Positions 26,164 to 35,869 of a DNA stretch of 64,000 bases are shown piece by piece. The stretch's first letter is position 1. The number at the start of each line of letters is the position of its first letter. The DNA comes from CAIQPV01 sp964480365 (GTDB lineage Bacteria; Pseudomonadota; Gammaproteobacteria; Burkholderiales; Gallionellaceae): positions 17,278 through 81,277 of the forward strand of contig CAYZPM010000014.1 in the NCBI GenBank assembly GCA_964480365.1, read 5' to 3'. The notes below the pieces were generated by a model, which saw nothing but the letters and a program-made list of their open reading frames with translations, ran no database searches and was not told where the DNA came from. The position numbers were made by a program, and so were the translations under genes.

Positions 26164-26907
26164 TTACCAATAATTTTCAGCCGTGATATGACCCGGTTCA
26201 AAACGGCGGTGTTTTTTTAAACCTCGCGCAATTAACGTATTGGTTGTGTCTTTCACCATATGCGGATTGCCGCAAAGCATGAACTGGCTGTTTTCTGCGC
26301 TGATTGCCATGCCGACACGTGCTTCCAGTCGACCGTCAATGATCGCCTGCGGAATGCGACCATGCAGTGTGAAATTCGACGTTTCGCGGCTGAGAAACGG
26401 AATATAGGAAAACTGTCCGGAATGGTTCGCTAAAATTCGCGAGATGTTCTCTTGGTAGCCGAGCTCGGATAATGTCCCCACGGCATATACCAGCACCACT
26501 CGCTCGTGACGCTGCCAAGGCTTGTCCGTTTCCAGAATCGAGAGAAATGGGGCAATACCTGTGCCCGTAGCCATCATCCACAGATGCCTGGACTGAGGAA
26601 CCTCATCTATAATCATGAAGCCGTGGGCACGCGGGGCGACCAAAATTCTATCACCGGAAGTGAGCTTGGCCAGATGTGGGGTCAGCGGCCCGTTTGGAAT
26701 TTCTACATAGTAGAATTCCAGTAGCCGACTATCGGGCGGATTTACCAGTGAATAGGGCCGTCCGATCACTTCACCGTTAATTTCCAGTGCTATCTTGACA
26801 AACTGGCCAGCTTGAAATGGCTCAATTTCAGACTCAACATAAAGTGAATACAGCGAGTTGCTCCACTGCTTGTTTTCAGCAACTTTTCCAATATTCCAAG
26901 CAGCCAT
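26164..26907 (-). CDS. fpr: Ferredoxin/flavodoxin-NADP reductase
   Basis: The start at 26907 (MAAWNIGKVAENKQWSNSLY) gives 247 residues. FAD motif RPYSLVNPP, NADP motif GTGIAPFLS, LCGNPHMV and the C-terminal FEPGHITAENYW match the bacterial Fpr subclass. It passes electrons between NADPH and ferredoxin or flavodoxin and is often part of the superoxide response. It lies in the segment bounded by the tRNA-Leu repeats. Confidence 0.93.
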   Translation of the reverse strand: MAAWNIGKVAENKQWSNSLYSLYVESEIEPFQAGQFVKIALEINGEVIGRPYSLVNPPDSRLLEFYYVEIPNGPLTPHLAKLTSGDRILVAPRAHGFMIIDEVPQSRHLWMMATGTGIAPFLSILETDKPWQRHERVVLVYAVGTLSELGYQENISRILANHSGQFSYIPFLSRETSNFTLHGRIPQAIIDGRLEARVGMAISAENSQFMLCGNPHMVKDTTNTLIARGLKKHRRFEPGHITAENYW

Positions 26908-27282
26908 TGCATACTCCAAATATCTTACAATGATGTTTAATTATAGGCTCTTTTTGAAAAGGCCGAGAAACTACAACGGGTGTGCATCGTGACGGGGGGC
27001 GCTTTTCCAGCGGTTGCAATCCCATCTGGCAACCGCCCAAGCGGAAGCAACCAGATCAGCTATGGAGTTAACGAAATGACTGAAGCTTTCGGTTGGCCGT
27101 TGATCAACAGGAGTCATTCGACGAGTAGAATGCAGAATGAGTTAATTCGGCCACAAACCGGACATTTGAGTGTGTCTTCCAACTTAAACGCTCACAGCTA
27201 AATTTCATCTCTAAAGGGGGCGGAATGAAACAAATCGCATGGATTACTCTGGCACGTTGGACATCGGAGGCTAATAAATAAC
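26908..27282. other. Intergenic stretch between fpr and tpm
   Basis: A 73-codon open frame at 26980-27201 shows no family likeness. CTCTAAAGGGGGCGGAATG near 27210 resembles CTCTAAGGGGGCGCG near 27985 on the far side of tpm, so decayed repeats may flank tpm. The promoters of both divergent genes must lie here. Confidence 0.45.
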
Positions 27283-27948
27283 ATGAAAAAAGACTTTTGG
27301 TTGGAGCGTTGGGCGCGTGGAGAGACCGGCTTTCATCAGAACGAGATCAATCCATATTTGAGCCGACACTGGCAAGATTTACATCCAACGTATGGCAGCA
27401 AGGTGTTCGTGCCGCTCTGCGGCAAAAGCCAGGACATGCTTTGGCTGCGGCAACAGGGGCATTTAGTCATTGGTGTGGAACTGAGCTCCATCGCGGTGCG
27501 TGATTTCTTCGCTGAACTCGGCAATAACCCGCACAAAAGCGAAGGCACTAAATTCGACCAATACGAAGCGGATGGTGTTCTGATTCTGTGTGGCGATTTC
27601 TTCGATATAGGCAAAGATGATATTGCGGGGGTGGGTGCAGTGTACGACCGCGCATCATTGGTTGCGTTACCGCCGGACATGAGAGAGCGTTACGTGAGCC
27701 ACCTAGTTGGCATTCTGCAGCCAGCAACGCAAATCCTACTCATAACATTCGACTATCCCCAACATGAAATGTCTGGGCCACCGTTTGCGGTTTCTGAATC
27801 AGAAGTTAATGCACTCTACCGCAATCACGCTGATGTTCGCTTGCTGTCGCAACATGACGCCCTGCCACAAAACCATCGGTTTCAAGAGCGAGGAATAAGC
27901 CGGATGCAGGAAAACATTTTTTTGCTGACGATTCACGAGCGAATATAA
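27283..27948 (+). CDS. tpm: Thiopurine S-methyltransferase
   Basis: The 221 residues start MKKDFWLERWARGETGFHQN, the family signature, and contain VFVPLCGKSQDMLWLRQQGH (SAM site), GVELSSIAV and YDRASLVALPPDMR. Bacterial TPMTs methylate thiopurines and selenium or tellurium compounds. It lies in the tRNA-bounded segment and is flanked by non-coding stretches with similar words, suggesting it arrived as a cassette. Confidence 0.93.
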   Translation: MKKDFWLERWARGETGFHQNEINPYLSRHWQDLHPTYGSKVFVPLCGKSQDMLWLRQQGHLVIGVELSSIAVRDFFAELGNNPHKSEGTKFDQYEADGVLILCGDFFDIGKDDIAGVGAVYDRASLVALPPDMRERYVSHLVGILQPATQILLITFDYPQHEMSGPPFAVSESEVNALYRNHADVRLLSQHDALPQNHRFQERGISRMQENIFLLTIHERI

Positions 27949-28266
27949 AGCGACTATGCCCGCTTTACGCAACGGTGACTGTCTCTAAGGGGGCGCGTAG
28001 CGACCTTTGGAAAAGGCGGAATGATATGTCAGGTGTACGTCGTCACAGCCATTGGGAACTGTGGTAGCGAATGGGAAAACCGGCCAATGCTTGTAAGTCG
28101 CAACTGGCCGCTTCGGCGCACAATAGGAAGACAGCCAAATTGGGTTAATCAAATTGTTTCATGAATCATGTTGCTTTGATCCTGACTGCTTTCTCTTTCA
28201 GGATATCATTTGGAAGAAACGGTGATACCATGAAGCAGCATTTCAGCCATTCAGCTTGACAAGAAA
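27949..28266. other. Intergenic stretch after tpm
   Basis: No supported gene. Words such as GTCGCAACTGGCCGCTTCGG look like the decayed repeats often found between genes in proteobacteria. Confidence 0.4.
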
Positions 28267-28521
28267 TTAGCAGTAACCAACGGAAAACTCTTTGGATGCC
28301 ACACTCATCAACATATTTGTAATCGGCTTATTACCAGCCATGCTTTCAGCCAGCAATTTTTGTGATTCAATGATTTTGCCCCGTCCCACGAGGTAGTAGT
28401 AATAGGCGGCAAGGTCTTGCCAGCATTCGGGGCGTTGAGTAGCACCTGTTTGAGAATCAAAAAACAACACAGCGTTACTCATTTCATCAGTTATAACTTG
28501 ATATCGAAGTTTATTACTCAT
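28267..28521 (-). CDS. Hypothetical protein, 84 residues
   Basis: I do not recognise a family. The sequence MSNKLRYQVITDEMSNAVLF continues with a Tyr-rich AAYYYYLVGRGK and ends SKEFSVGYC. It is soluble, with no signal peptide. The ribosome site is a weak AGAGAGAA. It is AT-rich like the rest of the tRNA-bounded segment. Confidence 0.55.
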   Translation of the reverse strand: MSNKLRYQVITDEMSNAVLFFDSQTGATQRPECWQDLAAYYYYLVGRGKIIESQKLLAESMAGNKPITNMLMSVASKEFSVGYC

Positions 28522-28871
28522 AACAATTTCTCTCTATCTAATTTATTGATCCACGTTTACAGCATTCCCTTGATGTTGTTGGAAAAAATTATTTGGAACT
28601 CTGCAAATTAATTGTTAGCATATTAGCATAAACTAATAAGCACGCAAGCTGATTATTATTGGTGGTAATTGAAAATTAGGGAAAGTGATGACCGTCGTTT
28701 CGGGTTACGTAGTAACCAAGAGCAAATGGAGCGGGTAATTTGGAAAATTCACCCAAGTTTCATGGAAACATTCAGGAAAATTCTGGAATAGTTTTACAGG
28801 ATTCAACGGGATATGCCGGGATACAACAGGACAACAAACGCTATAACATACAGAATAATTGCTAAATATCT
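28522..28871. other. AT-rich stretch next to tRNA-Leu 3' end
   Basis: No gene is supported here. This is where an integrase would be expected next to a tRNA att site, but both strands are broken by stops. The region may be what remains after its loss. Confidence 0.45.
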
Positions 28872-28956
28872 TGGTGCGAAAGACAGGAATCGAACCTGCA
28901 CGCCTTGCGGCGCTGGAACCTAAATCCAGTGCGTCTACCAATTCCGCCACTTTCGC
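28872..28956 (-). tRNA. tRNA-Leu, anticodon UAG
   Basis: The minus strand reads GCGAAAGTGG at the 5' end and CTTTCGCACCA at the 3' end, so the acceptor stem pairs and CCA is encoded. Anticodon stem CTGGA/TCCAG encloses TTTAGGT, giving anticodon TAG. A long variable arm (GCGCCGCAAGGCGT) and the T arm CAGGTTCGATTCCTG mark a class II leucine tRNA. A -10-like TACAAT lies at 28976-28981 upstream. A partial copy lies at 25684-25740. Confidence 0.97.
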
Positions 28957-29083
28957 CCAATATATTTCGGGGGCGATTGTAGCACACCAGCCAAGCCGCT
29001 CGTGCAGCGCACAGAAAAGCGAAGAATTTCTGCGGTGACTGTTTGGGGGCACTAATACGGTGCGAAACATCAAAGCCCTAAAA

Positions 29084-30100
29084 TCATTTACCGTGATACG
29101 TCTTATCACCATCATTAATCTTCACCACCACCCGGCCACGCGACTGGCCTTGCAACATGTTCTGAAATGCCTCTGGCAATTGTGGAAAAGCGAAGGGTTG
29201 CGCGACCCGCTCCAGCAAGCCGGGGCAGAGGTCGGTGGAAAGGCGCTGCCAGATTTTCTCACGTAACGGCATGGCGGTAGCGGCCGAATCAATGCCGATC
29301 AAGCGCACACCACGCAGGATGAAGGGATATACCGTGGCATGCAACTCTGCGCCACCCGCATTGCCAAAGCTGGCGATTGCGCCGTTCTGCCGCATGGTGC
29401 GCGTCAGCCATGAAAGCACAGCACCGCCCACGGCATCCAGCGCCCCGGCCCACTGTGACTGCTCCAACGGTCGCGTGCTCTTCAGGTCAACTTCATTGCG
29501 CGGCAAAATTTCACTTGCACCCAACATTTTCAGGTATTCGTGTTCGCTGACTTTCCCGGTCAGCGCTACCACGTGATAACCGAGTTGCGCCAACATTTGG
29601 ATGGCAAGACTGCCCACGCCACCAGTCGCCCCGGTGACGATAACCTTGCCGTTTTCAGGCTTGAGATCGTTCTGCTCCAGCCGATGAATGGATAGCGCCG
29701 CAGTGAATCCCGCCGTACCCAACGCCATCGCCTCGAACAGGCTCAATCCGGAAGGTAGCCGCACCACCCAGTCGGATGGAACCCGCACATATTCGGCAAA
29801 ACCGCCGTCATGCGCGACGCCCATATCATAGCCGGTGACGATGACTTCATCGCCCGGCTTGAAGCGTTCATCCTGTGAGCTTTCCACTACACCCGCCGCA
29901 TCTATACCGCCGATACAGGGGAAACGCCGGATGACTTTCCCCGCGCCCGTCGCCGCGAGGGCATCTTTGTAGTTCACACCGGAATATGCAACACGGATCA
30001 CCACCTCGCCGGGATCGAGTTCATCCAGAGTCATTTCTACGAAACGACACACTGTTTTTCCGTCTTCGTTATAAATACGGTAAGCGCGAAAAGTTCCCAT
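29084..30100 (-). CDS. acuI: Acryloyl-CoA reductase / YhdH-type quinone oxidoreductase
   Basis: The start at 30100 (MGTFRAYRIYNEDGKTVCRF) gives 338 residues. This zinc-free MDR protein has GVNYKDALAATG, FPCIGGIDAAGVV, the NADPH loop VTGATGGVGSLAIQM and the late GRVVVKI. YhdH/AcuI reduces acryloyl-CoA with NADPH in characterised cases. It begins four bases after the lpd stop, so it is probably the last gene of the 2-oxoglutarate dehydrogenase operon. Confidence 0.88.
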   Translation of the reverse strand: MGTFRAYRIYNEDGKTVCRFVEMTLDELDPGEVVIRVAYSGVNYKDALAATGAGKVIRRFPCIGGIDAAGVVESSQDERFKPGDEVIVTGYDMGVAHDGGFAEYVRVPSDWVVRLPSGLSLFEAMALGTAGFTAALSIHRLEQNDLKPENGKVIVTGATGGVGSLAIQMLAQLGYHVVALTGKVSEHEYLKMLGASEILPRNEVDLKSTRPLEQSQWAGALDAVGGAVLSWLTRTMRQNGAIASFGNAGGAELHATVYPFILRGVRLIGIDSAATAMPLREKIWQRLSTDLCPGLLERVAQPFAFPQLPEAFQNMLQGQSRGRVVVKINDGDKTYHGK

Positions 30101-30104
30101 GCTG

Positions 30105-31520
30105 TTAAATATGGATGGTGCGTTTATCCACCGCCAGCGCAGCCTCATGCACCGCTTCAGACAAGGAAGGGTGGGCATGAATGGTGCGCGCCAAGTCTTC
30201 GCTGCTGGCCGAGAATGCCAGCGCCAAAACCGCCTGCTGGATCAGCTCTGAAGCCATCGGCCCTATAATATGTACACCGAGGATGCGGTCAGTTTTTGTG
30301 TCGGCGAGGATTTTGACGAAGCCCGCAGTCTCGCCCAGTGCGCGCGCTCGGCCATTTGCCATGAAGGGAAATTGTCCCGCCCTGTAATCCACACCTGATG
30401 TTTTCAGTTGCTGCTCGGTTTTTCCCACCCAGGCAATTTCCGGCGCGGTGTACATGATGCCGGGCACCAGATTCAAGTCACAGTGTCCAGCCTGCCCGGC
30501 GATCAATTCAGCCACCATCACGCCCTCTTCCGACGCCTTGTGCGCCAGCATGGGGCCGCGCACTACATCCCCCACCGCGTACACGTTAGTCAGGTTGGTG
30601 CGGCAATGCTCGTTCACCTCGATGCGCCCTGCACCATCCAGTTTCAACCCAACAGTTTCCGCGCCCAAACCCTGCGTATTCGGTATGCGTCCCACTGCTA
30701 CAATCAGTTTATCCGCAACCAGTTCTTGCGCCACGCCCTGCGCATCGCGCCACAAAATTTTCAATGCATCGGCATCTTGCACAACGCCATCAATCTGCAC
30801 GCCGAGATGGATTTTTAGCCCCTGCTTGGTAAACGCACGCAACGCTTCCTTCGCCACTTGTTCATCGGCAGCAGGAATGAAAGTTGGCAGCGCTTCCAGC
30901 AACGTCACTTCAGCTCCCAGCCGGCGCCATACGCTGCCCAGCTCCAGCCCGATCACGCCCGCGCCGATGATGACCAGACGCTTGGGAACCTCGGTAAAAG
31001 ATAAGGCGCCAGAATTGTCCACGATGCGTACACCATCAAACGGCGCTTGCGGCAAGGCGCGCGGCATCGAACCAGTGGCGATAATGATATGTTTTGCACG
31101 CACCTCCTCGCCGCCCGCTACTCCAATGCGCCAAGCATCATCGTCCCGCCCCAGCAATTGCGCGCGACCGTGCAAGGAAGTCACTTTATTTTTCTTGAAC
31201 AACTGGCCTATGCCCAAGGTGAAATCGGACACGATTTTATCCTTGCGTGCCAACATCTTAGTTACATCCATGCGTGCGTTATCCACACCGATGCCATGCG
31301 CGGCAAAATCATGCGTCACACGCTCAAAATTTTCCGACGACTCCAGCAATGCTTTGGAAGGAATACAGCCCACATTGAGACAAGTGCCGCCCAAGCTGGG
31401 CTTACCCGCGTTCTTCCATTCGTCTATGCATGCAGTGCTCAACCCCAGTTGCGCGCAGCGGATTGCCGCCACGTACCCGCCGGGTCCGGCACCGATGACC
31501 ACCACATCGAAATCAGCCAT
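30105..31520 (-). CDS. lpdA: Dihydrolipoyl dehydrogenase (E3)
   Basis: The 471 residues show FAD-binding VVIGAGPGGYVAAIRCAQLG, the redox-active disulfide in GGTCLNVGCIPSKALL, NAD-binding VIIGAGVIGLELGSVWRRLG and the C-terminal HAHPSLSEAVHEAAL with the catalytic His-Glu pair. It reoxidises lipoamide of the 2-oxoglutarate dehydrogenase complex and perhaps others. It follows odhB after a 131-base gap holding a family C repeat. Confidence 0.96.
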   Translation of the reverse strand: MADFDVVVIGAGPGGYVAAIRCAQLGLSTACIDEWKNAGKPSLGGTCLNVGCIPSKALLESSENFERVTHDFAAHGIGVDNARMDVTKMLARKDKIVSDFTLGIGQLFKKNKVTSLHGRAQLLGRDDDAWRIGVAGGEEVRAKHIIIATGSMPRALPQAPFDGVRIVDNSGALSFTEVPKRLVIIGAGVIGLELGSVWRRLGAEVTLLEALPTFIPAADEQVAKEALRAFTKQGLKIHLGVQIDGVVQDADALKILWRDAQGVAQELVADKLIVAVGRIPNTQGLGAETVGLKLDGAGRIEVNEHCRTNLTNVYAVGDVVRGPMLAHKASEEGVMVAELIAGQAGHCDLNLVPGIMYTAPEIAWVGKTEQQLKTSGVDYRAGQFPFMANGRARALGETAGFVKILADTKTDRILGVHIIGPMASELIQQAVLALAFSASSEDLARTIHAHPSLSEAVHEAALAVDKRTIHI

Positions 31521-31590
31521 AATTTACCTCAGTTAACGGGCATGGCAAGTGTGCCTCTTCCCTGATGATGAAACTTGTCATGTCCGTTTC

Positions 31591-31622
31591 CCCCTCTCCA
31601 GCTCTCCCCCGGAGGGAGAGAG
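31591..31622. repeat. Short palindromic repeat, family C, between odhB and lpd
   Basis: CCCCTCTCCAGCTCTCCC is followed by GGAGGGAGAGAG. It is the same kind of sequence as the insertion at 6281-6382 in mutS. Confidence 0.65.
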
Positions 31623-31651
31623 TGATTGTGTCTCGCTGCGCGAGTTTCACA

Positions 31652-32812
31652 TTAAATATCCAGCAACACCCGCCCCGGAAATTCCAGCGCTTCCTTGATA
31701 GTGACGAGAAACAGCACAGCGTCGCGGCCATCGACGATGCGGTGATCGTAGGACAGTGCCAGATAGTTCATCGGACGGATGACTACCTGACCGTTCTCCG
31801 CGATGGGTCTGTCCTTAGTGGCATGGATGCCGAGGATGGCGCTTTGCGGCGGGTTAATGATGGGAGTGGAGAGCATGGAGCCGAACACGCCGCCGTTGGA
31901 AATGGAAAAGGTGCCACCGCTCAATTCTTCCAATGTGATTTTGCCCGTTTTGGCGCGCGCGCCGAAATCGGCGATCTGTTTTTCAATGTCTGCCAGCGAA
32001 AGTGTATCGGCATCACGGAGGATGGGCACCACCAATCCGCGCTCGCTGCCGACGGCCACGCCGATGTCATAGTAGCCGTGGTAAATAATATCAGTGCCAT
32101 CCACCGAGGCATTCACCAACGGGAATTTTTGCAAGGCAAGCACCGCCGCCTTGACGAAGAAGGAAGTGAAGCCAAGCTTGACGCCGTGCTTCTTCTCAAA
32201 TGCATCCTTGTATTTGTTACGCAGCTCTATCACCGGCTGCATGTTCGCTTCATTGAAGGTGGTGAGGATGGCGGCGTTCTGTTGCGATTGCAACAGGCGT
32301 TCCGCGATGCGCTGACGGATGCGTGTCATCGGTACGCGCTGCTCTACCCGTCCACCGGCAGTGGTTGGCGAAATGGCTGCAACGGGTGCGGCAGGTTTTT
32401 CCAATGCGCTTAGCACATCTTCTTTCAGCACGCGTCCATCGCGCCCGCTGCCGCTAATCGCTACCGTATCTACTTTATTTTCTGCCGCAATTTTCTGCGC
32501 GGCAGGCATCACGGCAGCTTGCGCCTGCACTTCGACAGCGGGCTTGGTTTCCGCTTGCACACTGGGTTGCGCGTCGGTATCCAGCAAGGCGATCACTTCG
32601 TTGCTGGTCACTTTTTCGCCATCACCCTTGAGGATTTTGGTCAGGGCCCCGCTCTTAAAGGAGGGCAGTTCGAGCACTACTTTATCAGTCTCGATATCTA
32701 TCAGGTTTTCGCCTTCAGCGACCGCTTCGCCAACTTGCTTGTGCCAAGTCACCAAGGTTGCTTCGGACACGGATTCTGAAAGCTGAGGAACTTTGATTTC
32801 AATGATGCTCAT
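31652..32812 (-). CDS. odhB: Dihydrolipoamide succinyltransferase (E2 of 2-oxoglutarate dehydrogenase)
   Basis: The 386 residues have one lipoyl domain with the lysine in DIETDKVVLELPS, a Pro/Ala/Gln-rich linker, a peripheral-subunit-binding segment (VDTVAISGSGRDGRVLKEDV) and the catalytic domain ending YDHRIVDGRDAVLFL. It transfers succinyl to CoA. Its start overlaps the odhA stop by 14 bases. Confidence 0.96.
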   Translation of the reverse strand: MSIIEIKVPQLSESVSEATLVTWHKQVGEAVAEGENLIDIETDKVVLELPSFKSGALTKILKGDGEKVTSNEVIALLDTDAQPSVQAETKPAVEVQAQAAVMPAAQKIAAENKVDTVAISGSGRDGRVLKEDVLSALEKPAAPVAAISPTTAGGRVEQRVPMTRIRQRIAERLLQSQQNAAILTTFNEANMQPVIELRNKYKDAFEKKHGVKLGFTSFFVKAAVLALQKFPLVNASVDGTDIIYHGYYDIGVAVGSERGLVVPILRDADTLSLADIEKQIADFGARAKTGKITLEELSGGTFSISNGGVFGSMLSTPIINPPQSAILGIHATKDRPIAENGQVVIRPMNYLALSYDHRIVDGRDAVLFLVTIKEALEFPGRVLLDI

Positions 32813-35678
32813 GGTGTGCTGCTCCCGGATTAGGTTTGATGTCGAGATCGTCGCGGAAGGCGGCAGCGATCACCGCCTTTTGTTGCTCCTGATGCACCGC
32901 CAGATAACCGGCTGCAGGTGCGGCGGATGAAGGGCGTAGCGCGTAGTCGAGGCGCATCCCTTTGCGCAAATGGCGCAGCAAATAATGCTGGAGGCGATGC
33001 CACGCGCCTTGATTGCCCGGCTCTTCCTGGCACCACACCACTTCAGTGGCATTCGGATACGCGGCTATCTGTGCGGCAAAATCATGGTGCGGGAACGGAT
33101 AAAGCTGTTCGATGCGGATGATCGCCATATCCGCGATGCCTTTGGCGCGCCGCGCTGCGTGCAGGTCGTAATACACCTTGCCGCTGCATGCGATGATGCG
33201 GCGCACCTTGGCAACATCCAACGTATCCACTTCGGCTATCACCGGCTGAAATTTCCCCTGCGTAAACTCGGCGAGCGGCGAAGCCGCATCCTTGCTGCGT
33301 AGCAGGCTCTTGGGCGTGAATACGATCAGCGGCTTGCGTAGCGGACGCAACATCTGGCGGCGCAACAGGTGGAACATCTGCGCGGCGTTGGAGGGATTGC
33401 ACACCTGGATATTGTAATCGGCGCACAGTTGCAAATAGCGCTCGATACGCCCGGAAGAATGTTCTGCACCCTGGCCTTCATAACCATGCGGCAACAACAT
33501 CACCAGTCCGCACAATCTGCCCCACTTCACTTCGCCGGAGGCGATGAACTGGTCTATCACTACTTGCGCGCCGTTGGCGAAATCACCGAACTGCGCTTCC
33601 CACAGCACCAGCGAATCCGGCTCTGCGGTAGAGTAACCGTATTCAAAACCCAGCACCGCTTCTTCGGACAGCAGCGAATCAATCACTACGAAATCCGCCT
33701 GCTCGGGTGCGAGATGTTGCAATGGCGTATAAGCGCCTGCGTACCGCTCCGTGCGTTGCTGATCATGCCATGTGGCATGGCGATGGAAGAACGTGCCGCG
33801 CTGGCTGTCCTGCCCGGAAAGGCGCACCGGATAGCCTTCGGTGAGCAGCGTGGCATAAGCGAGGGTTTCCGCCATACCCCAATCCAGCAGTAAATCGCCG
33901 CGTGCCATTGCCGTACGATCCTCGACGATTTTTTGCACGCGCGAATGCAGTGTGAAGCCTTTCGGGACAGTAGTAAGCGGAATCGCGAGTTGCTGCAAGC
34001 GTTCAAGCGGCACCGAGGTGTCCACCGCGACATTCCACGCCGTGTCACCTTTGAACTGCGTCCAATCTGTAGCTACCCTGCCGCTGCTTTTCTTCAGCGC
34101 TGGCTGGATAGAGTTGCGTCCCTCATCCATCGCCTTGCGATAGTTCGTTACCATCGCATCCGCTTCATCGGCCTGAATCACCCCTTCCCCTGCCAAACGC
34201 TGCGCATACAAAGCTCGTGTACCTGGATGCTGGCGGACGAAGCGATACATGAACGGTTGGGTGACCAACGGCTCGTCCTGCTCGTTGTGCCCAAGCTTGC
34301 GGAAACACACCAGATCAATCACCACATCCTTCCGTTGCGTCATGCGGTAATCCAGCGCGATTTCGGTAATCAGCAATACTGCTTCCGGATCATCTGCATT
34401 CACATGAAAGATCGGTGCGCCAATCATTTTCGCCACATCGCTGCAATAGTTACTGGAATGTGTGTCGCGCAAGTCGGAAGCAGTAAAACCAATCTGGTTA
34501 TTGACGACGATATGCACCGTACCTCCCGTGCGATAGCCGCGCGTCTGCGACATGGCCAGCGTCTCCATCACCACGCCCTGTCCGGCAAATGCCGCATCGC
34601 CATGTATTAGTATCGGCAATACTTTTTCGCCTTCGAGATCCTTGAGGCGATGCTGGCGCGCGCGCACTGACCCTTCCACCACTGGATCGACAATTTCAAG
34701 ATGCGAGGGATTGAAGGCCAGCGCGACATGCAATGCGCCGCCCGGTGTGCCGATGTCGGCAGAAAAACCCTGATGATATTTCACGTCACCGGAGGTCAAG
34801 TGTTCGGCGTGTATACCCTCGAATTCGGCAAACAACATTCTGGGTTGCTTTCCGAGAATATTCACCAGCACGTTCAGCCGTCCGCGATGTGCCATGCCGA
34901 TCACGGCTTCCTGAACACCTAACCCACCTGCACGTTGCAGCAAATGATCGAGCAGCGGAATCAGCGTCTCGCCACCTTCCAGTGAAAAGCGTTTTTGTCC
35001 CACATATTTGGTGTGCAGGTAACGTTCCAGCGTCTCGGCGGCAGTCAGCCGTTCAAGGATGCGGCGGCGCAATGCGGCATCATATCCTGTCGATCCGCGT
35101 ACTCCTTCCAGCCGCTTCTGTATCCAGCGTTTCTGCGCCACATCGCTGATGTACATATATTCCGCGCCTATGCTGCCACAATAGGTCTGGCGCACCAATC
35201 GCAATATTTCGCGCAAAGTCATGCGCGCTCCACCCACCAGCGAACCTGTATCAAAAGTGGTATCCATGTCCGCTTCCATCAACCCGTAAAAGGCCGGATC
35301 GAGTTCCGGTACTTCAATTTTTGGATAACGATTCAGCGGATCAAGATTGGCGGCACGTACGCCGAGAAAACGGTGAGCATTGATAAGCTGTAACACACGA
35401 ACTTGCTTGCGCTCAAGATCGGCTTCCTGAATGAAAACACCACAGACACCCGCTTGCGGCAAGTCCGCAAAGGCACGTTGAATGGGGCTGTGCGCGATTT
35501 CATGCACTGCGCCAGGCGTGGCTTGCAGCGCATCGAAATAGCCACGCCACTCATCTGGAACCGAGTCCGGATTAGCAAGATAATCCTCATACAAGCCCTC
35601 GATGAACACATCGTTCATCCCGAACAACTGGGAGGTGTCGCGCATGGCCTGCATGTAGTTTTTTACTGGTGCGTTCAT
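32799..35678 (-). CDS. odhA: 2-oxoglutarate dehydrogenase E1 component
   Basis: The 959-residue ThDP enzyme starts with MNAPVKNYMQAMRDTSQLFG; the ribosome site is GAGGGA. Key motifs are GMAHRGRLNVLVNILGK, IHGDAAFAGQGVV (ThDP site), NNQIGFT and HNEQDEP. It decarboxylates 2-oxoglutarate and loads succinyl on E2. It heads odhA-odhB-lpd. A full TCA cycle is implied with gltA and sdh upstream. Confidence 0.97.
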   Translation of the reverse strand: MNAPVKNYMQAMRDTSQLFGMNDVFIEGLYEDYLANPDSVPDEWRGYFDALQATPGAVHEIAHSPIQRAFADLPQAGVCGVFIQEADLERKQVRVLQLINAHRFLGVRAANLDPLNRYPKIEVPELDPAFYGLMEADMDTTFDTGSLVGGARMTLREILRLVRQTYCGSIGAEYMYISDVAQKRWIQKRLEGVRGSTGYDAALRRRILERLTAAETLERYLHTKYVGQKRFSLEGGETLIPLLDHLLQRAGGLGVQEAVIGMAHRGRLNVLVNILGKQPRMLFAEFEGIHAEHLTSGDVKYHQGFSADIGTPGGALHVALAFNPSHLEIVDPVVEGSVRARQHRLKDLEGEKVLPILIHGDAAFAGQGVVMETLAMSQTRGYRTGGTVHIVVNNQIGFTASDLRDTHSSNYCSDVAKMIGAPIFHVNADDPEAVLLITEIALDYRMTQRKDVVIDLVCFRKLGHNEQDEPLVTQPFMYRFVRQHPGTRALYAQRLAGEGVIQADEADAMVTNYRKAMDEGRNSIQPALKKSSGRVATDWTQFKGDTAWNVAVDTSVPLERLQQLAIPLTTVPKGFTLHSRVQKIVEDRTAMARGDLLLDWGMAETLAYATLLTEGYPVRLSGQDSQRGTFFHRHATWHDQQRTERYAGAYTPLQHLAPEQADFVVIDSLLSEEAVLGFEYGYSTAEPDSLVLWEAQFGDFANGAQVVIDQFIASGEVKWGRLCGLVMLLPHGYEGQGAEHSSGRIERYLQLCADYNIQVCNPSNAAQMFHLLRRQMLRPLRKPLIVFTPKSLLRSKDAASPLAEFTQGKFQPVIAEVDTLDVAKVRRIIACSGKVYYDLHAARRAKGIADMAIIRIEQLYPFPHHDFAAQIAAYPNATEVVWCQEEPGNQGAWHRLQHYLLRHLRKGMRLDYALRPSSAAPAAGYLAVHQEQQKAVIAAAFRDDLDIKPNPGAAHHEHH

Positions 35679-35694
35679 AGAACATCCCTCTAAC

Positions 35695-35845
35695 GTAGGG
35701 CGAATGCAACAAAGTCAGGCAATCCACTGTCCAACAAACTAGACGTGGAATTGACACAGCGTAGCGTTATCCGCCGAATGCAACCTTTAGCAAACTTCAC
35801 ATACGGCGGAAGGCGCTTCGCTTTTCCGCCCTACGCCTTACGCGG
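35695..35845. repeat. Palindromic repeat family D, two-part
   Basis: GTAGGGCGAATGCAAC at 35695 and the inverted TTCCGCCCTACG near 35824-35836 frame an AT/GC mosaic with CCGCCGAATGCAAC inside. The minus strand of 35805-35845 shares the CCGCGTAAGGCGTAGGGCG edge with the copy at 9183. It fills the gap upstream of odhA. Confidence 0.6.
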
Positions 35846-35869
35846 ATTCCAATAATAACGATTAAATTG

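Noticed and set aside
26980..27201. 73-codon plus-strand frame between fpr and tpm
   Set aside because: No ribosome site or recognisable sequence; it lies in what looks like decayed repeat DNA.
28705..29115. 136-codon minus-strand frame
   Set aside because: It reads straight through the tRNA-Leu gene.
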